In this document: one piece after another, positions 28,695 to 29,969 of the stretch
Numbering within the stretch: position 1 is the stretch's first letter
Layout: each line of letters begins with the position of its first letter
Assembly: GCA_049589355.1 (NCBI GenBank)
Contig: JBAWAP010000391.1
Location: 1 to 29,969, forward strand
From: JBAWAP01 sp049589355
GTDB taxonomy: Bacteria; Chloroflexota; Anaerolineae; VGOG01
Length of the DNA stretch: 29,969 nucleotides
Reading direction: 5' to 3'
The notes under the pieces: generated by a model
Seen by the model: only the letters and a program-made list of their open reading frames with translations
The model's database searches: none
What the model was told of the DNA's origin: nothing
Position numbers and translations under genes: made by a program

Positions 28695-28968
28695 GTTAGA
28701 AACCTGGACCCGACTAGTAGGGGATTGAAACGTCAGGATGTAGATGTCGCTGCAGAAGTAAGGAGCCGATGTGGTGTCAGAGACCTAGACCCGATGAATA
28801 GGGGATTGAGACTACCACCTGTTGGCGTCGGCCCAGTAGTCCACGACGATGGTCCGAAAAGATATCCCGACGAATAGGGGATTGAAACTAGTATTGATGC
28901 CCGATGTAGCACAGCGTCCGCTTGTCGCGTTAGAAACCCAGACCCGATGAATAGGGGATTAGGGGAAC
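28695..28968 (+). CRISPR. Decayed four-repeat CRISPR array
   Basis: Repeats of 37 nt lie at 28695-28731, 28776-28812, 28852-28888 and 28929-28968. The shared form begins GTTAGAAACC, has a CCCGATGAATAGGGG core and ends GGATTGAAAC. Spacers are 44, 39 and 40 nt. Repeat 1 has a changed core, repeat 3 a diverged 5' half, and repeat 4 a 3-nt insertion and altered 3' end. The ATTGAAAC 3' end gives the usual 8-nt crRNA handle. No AT-rich leader is visible on either side. The array is probably an inactive or weakly active remnant, read on the plus strand. Confidence 0.85.
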
Positions 28969-28999
28969 TAGAGTCGTTCTGCTGTGAGGGAGGAAAGCG

Positions 29000-29527
29000 A
29001 TGGACATATTTGCTACTGCTAAGACGCTGGGTGAATTCGCCAAGAATGTGGGTAGCGTCATCACCCTCGCAGAGATGATTGGGGTCCTCATCTCCAAGGG
29101 GAGACAGACGTGGACCTACCTGGTCGGTGAGGAAAAGGAGGAGTTGGTCGAGAAGGACGACGTAGCCATCATGGTCCAGATCAACCAGTTCCTGGTCCCC
29201 ACCACCAAGAAGTTCCTGGAGAACGAGGGGATTGATGCTCACCTCATCCTGATCACCAACGTGGAAGATGGCAGCGCGATCAAATACTTGGACAACGACA
29301 AGAAGCAAGAGTGGATTGACGTAGTGGCTGATTTCTTCGATGCGGTGACCAAGATCGAGCGAGATTGGGGAGCCAAGACACTTCACGTTTTCCTGGCGGC
29401 ACCGGCGGCTTTAGCTTTTGCCTTGGGCTGCAAGATGAGCGTACAGCACAACATTCGCCTCTATAACTGGGTAGCCGAGGAGCGTTCCTACGTTAGAGTG
29501 CTAACCCTGCCCAGGGATATTCGCTAA
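29000..29527 (+). CDS. Second single-module SAVED-like protein
   Basis: A 175-residue protein with a strong ribosome site GGGAGGAAAGCG before its ATG. The N-terminal part (GEFAKNVGSVITLAEMIGVLI, residues about 11-31) is a mildly hydrophobic, probably amphipathic helix rather than a clear membrane span. From residue 55, DDVAIMVQINQFLVPTTKKFL begins the Rossmann-like part, and residues 128-143 LHVFLAAPAALAFALG with RLYNWV and YVRVLTL are very close to SAVED C-terminal signatures. It is paralogous to the protein at 28105: both share the LF..P..LA.ALG and YN.V pattern. No nuclease, protease or TIR domain is attached. It sits between CRISPR repeat 4 and a likely repeat remnant, so it may have been inserted in the array. 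A sensor or partner role for the membrane paralogue is inferred. Confidence 0.66.
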   Translation: MDIFATAKTLGEFAKNVGSVITLAEMIGVLISKGRQTWTYLVGEEKEELVEKDDVAIMVQINQFLVPTTKKFLENEGIDAHLILITNVEDGSAIKYLDNDKKQEWIDVVADFFDAVTKIERDWGAKTLHVFLAAPAALAFALGCKMSVQHNIRLYNWVAEERSYVRVLTLPRDIR

Positions 29528-29551
29528 ACGCTTCGATGCCAAAGTTGCAGC

Positions 29552-29577
29552 GTTAGCCCCGATGAATCGGGAATGAG
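29552..29577 (+). repeat. Possible truncated fifth CRISPR repeat
   Basis: GTTAG is followed directly by CCCCGATGAATCGGG and AATGA, like the array repeat with an internal deletion of about 9 nt. The core also matches REP hairpins at 10391 and 11129, so it may instead be a REP. Confidence 0.4.
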
Positions 29578-29579
29578 CC

Positions 29580-29969
29580 ATGCTTGAGAAGTTGAAAATC
29601 GCCAAGTACCGCTTCACGCTGGAGGCGCTGGAGGAGTTGCACTTGCCCCGCTACAAGGGCAGCACCCTTCGGGGCGGCTTTGGGCACGTGTTCAAACGCA
29701 CGGTGTGCTTCCAGAAGGACGCGCAGACCTGTGACACCTGCCTGCTGAAGAACAACTGCCCCTACGGCTACCTCTTCGAGACCAGCCCGCCAGCCGATGC
29801 TGAGGTGCTCCGCACCTACTCGGACGTGCCACTGCCCTTCGTCATCGAGCCGCCGCTGGACACCAAGACGGTTTACGAGCCGGGGGAGACGCTGGACTTT
29901 GGGCTGGTGCTGGTGGGGCGAGCGATCAATTATCTGCCCTATTTCATCGTGGTCTTCCGGGAACTGGGC
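29580..29969 (+). CDS. cas6: Cas6 family crRNA-processing endonuclease (5' part, runs off the window)
   Basis: The first 130 codons of an open frame that continues past the window edge. The protein opens MLEKLKIAKYRFTLEAL, then LPRYKGSTLRGGFGHVFKR, and has a cysteine group at Cys43, Cys51, Cys54 and Cys60 followed by PYGYLFE. This plan matches the larger Cas6 proteins with an N-terminal zinc-like region (Cas6 C-terminal domain family). Cas6 cuts the precursor transcript within repeats to make crRNAs, and a repeat ending in ATTGAAAC is compatible. Catalytic residues lie further along and cannot be judged. The ATG follows the repeat remnant with no strong ribosome site. Confidence 0.72.
   Translation, partial: MLEKLKIAKYRFTLEALEELHLPRYKGSTLRGGFGHVFKRTVCFQKDAQTCDTCLLKNNCPYGYLFETSPPADAEVLRTYSDVPLPFVIEPPLDTKTVYEPGETLDFGLVLVGRAINYLPYFIVVFRELG

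Noticed and set aside
28733..29386. Minus-strand open frame across the CRISPR array and the second SAVED-like gene
   Set aside because: It contains a repeated NPLFIGS motif that is just the CRISPR repeat read in reverse; the plus-strand gene has a strong ribosome site and domain match.

Overview
This window reads as a bacterial chromosome segment with high G+C by eye. Dense [4Fe-4S]/flavin HdrA genes, ETF genes, REP-associated IS200-type transposases and abundant 7-8 nt periodic repeats together suggest an anaerobic Chloroflexota (Anaerolineae- or Dehalococcoidia-like), perhaps from a metagenome. The taxon is an inference with no marker gene behind it; the gene content is much surer.

Left edge (1-2340, minus strand): an ETF-type acyl-CoA dehydrogenase with its own consensus promoter, then an overlapping pair of a small AbrB-like protein and a PIN-domain protein (toxin-antitoxin-like), also with a consensus promoter. 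A divergent regulatory region (2299-2428) holds the pair's promoter and two tandem plus-strand promoters for the next block.

Central block (2496-19797, plus strand): one long redox cluster. Its order is hdrA, a double hdrA fusion, mvhD, an FrhB/FdhB-like iron-sulfur flavoprotein, hdrC, hdrB, [IS200-type element], an HdrD-like protein, etfB, etfA, a third hdrA, etfB, [REP array plus REP-associated transposase], a ferredoxin-fused etfA, and a small KorD-like ferredoxin. It looks like a soluble flavin-based electron-transfer (bifurcation/confurcation) system joining acyl-CoA oxidation through ETF to ferredoxin and low-potential carriers. Fourteen tracts of degenerate heptamers or octamers sit at gene junctions and also in frame inside the proteins.

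Right block (19798-29969, plus strand): a type III-D-like CRISPR locus behind a strong promoter with palindromic operator-like sites, a leader ORF and an intrinsic terminator. It encodes an HD-less Cas10 with intact GGDD, a Cas7-like RAMP, Csx10, two tandem paralogous small (Cas11-like) proteins, two more Cas7-like RAMPs, Csx19 and a large RAMP. Then come two very small SAVED-like proteins, one with an N-terminal transmembrane helix, flanking a decayed four-repeat CRISPR array, and the start of cas6 running off the window. The most promising new system is this pair of single-module SAVED-like proteins as membrane-linked cyclic-oligonucleotide effectors of a signalling-only type III-D complex.
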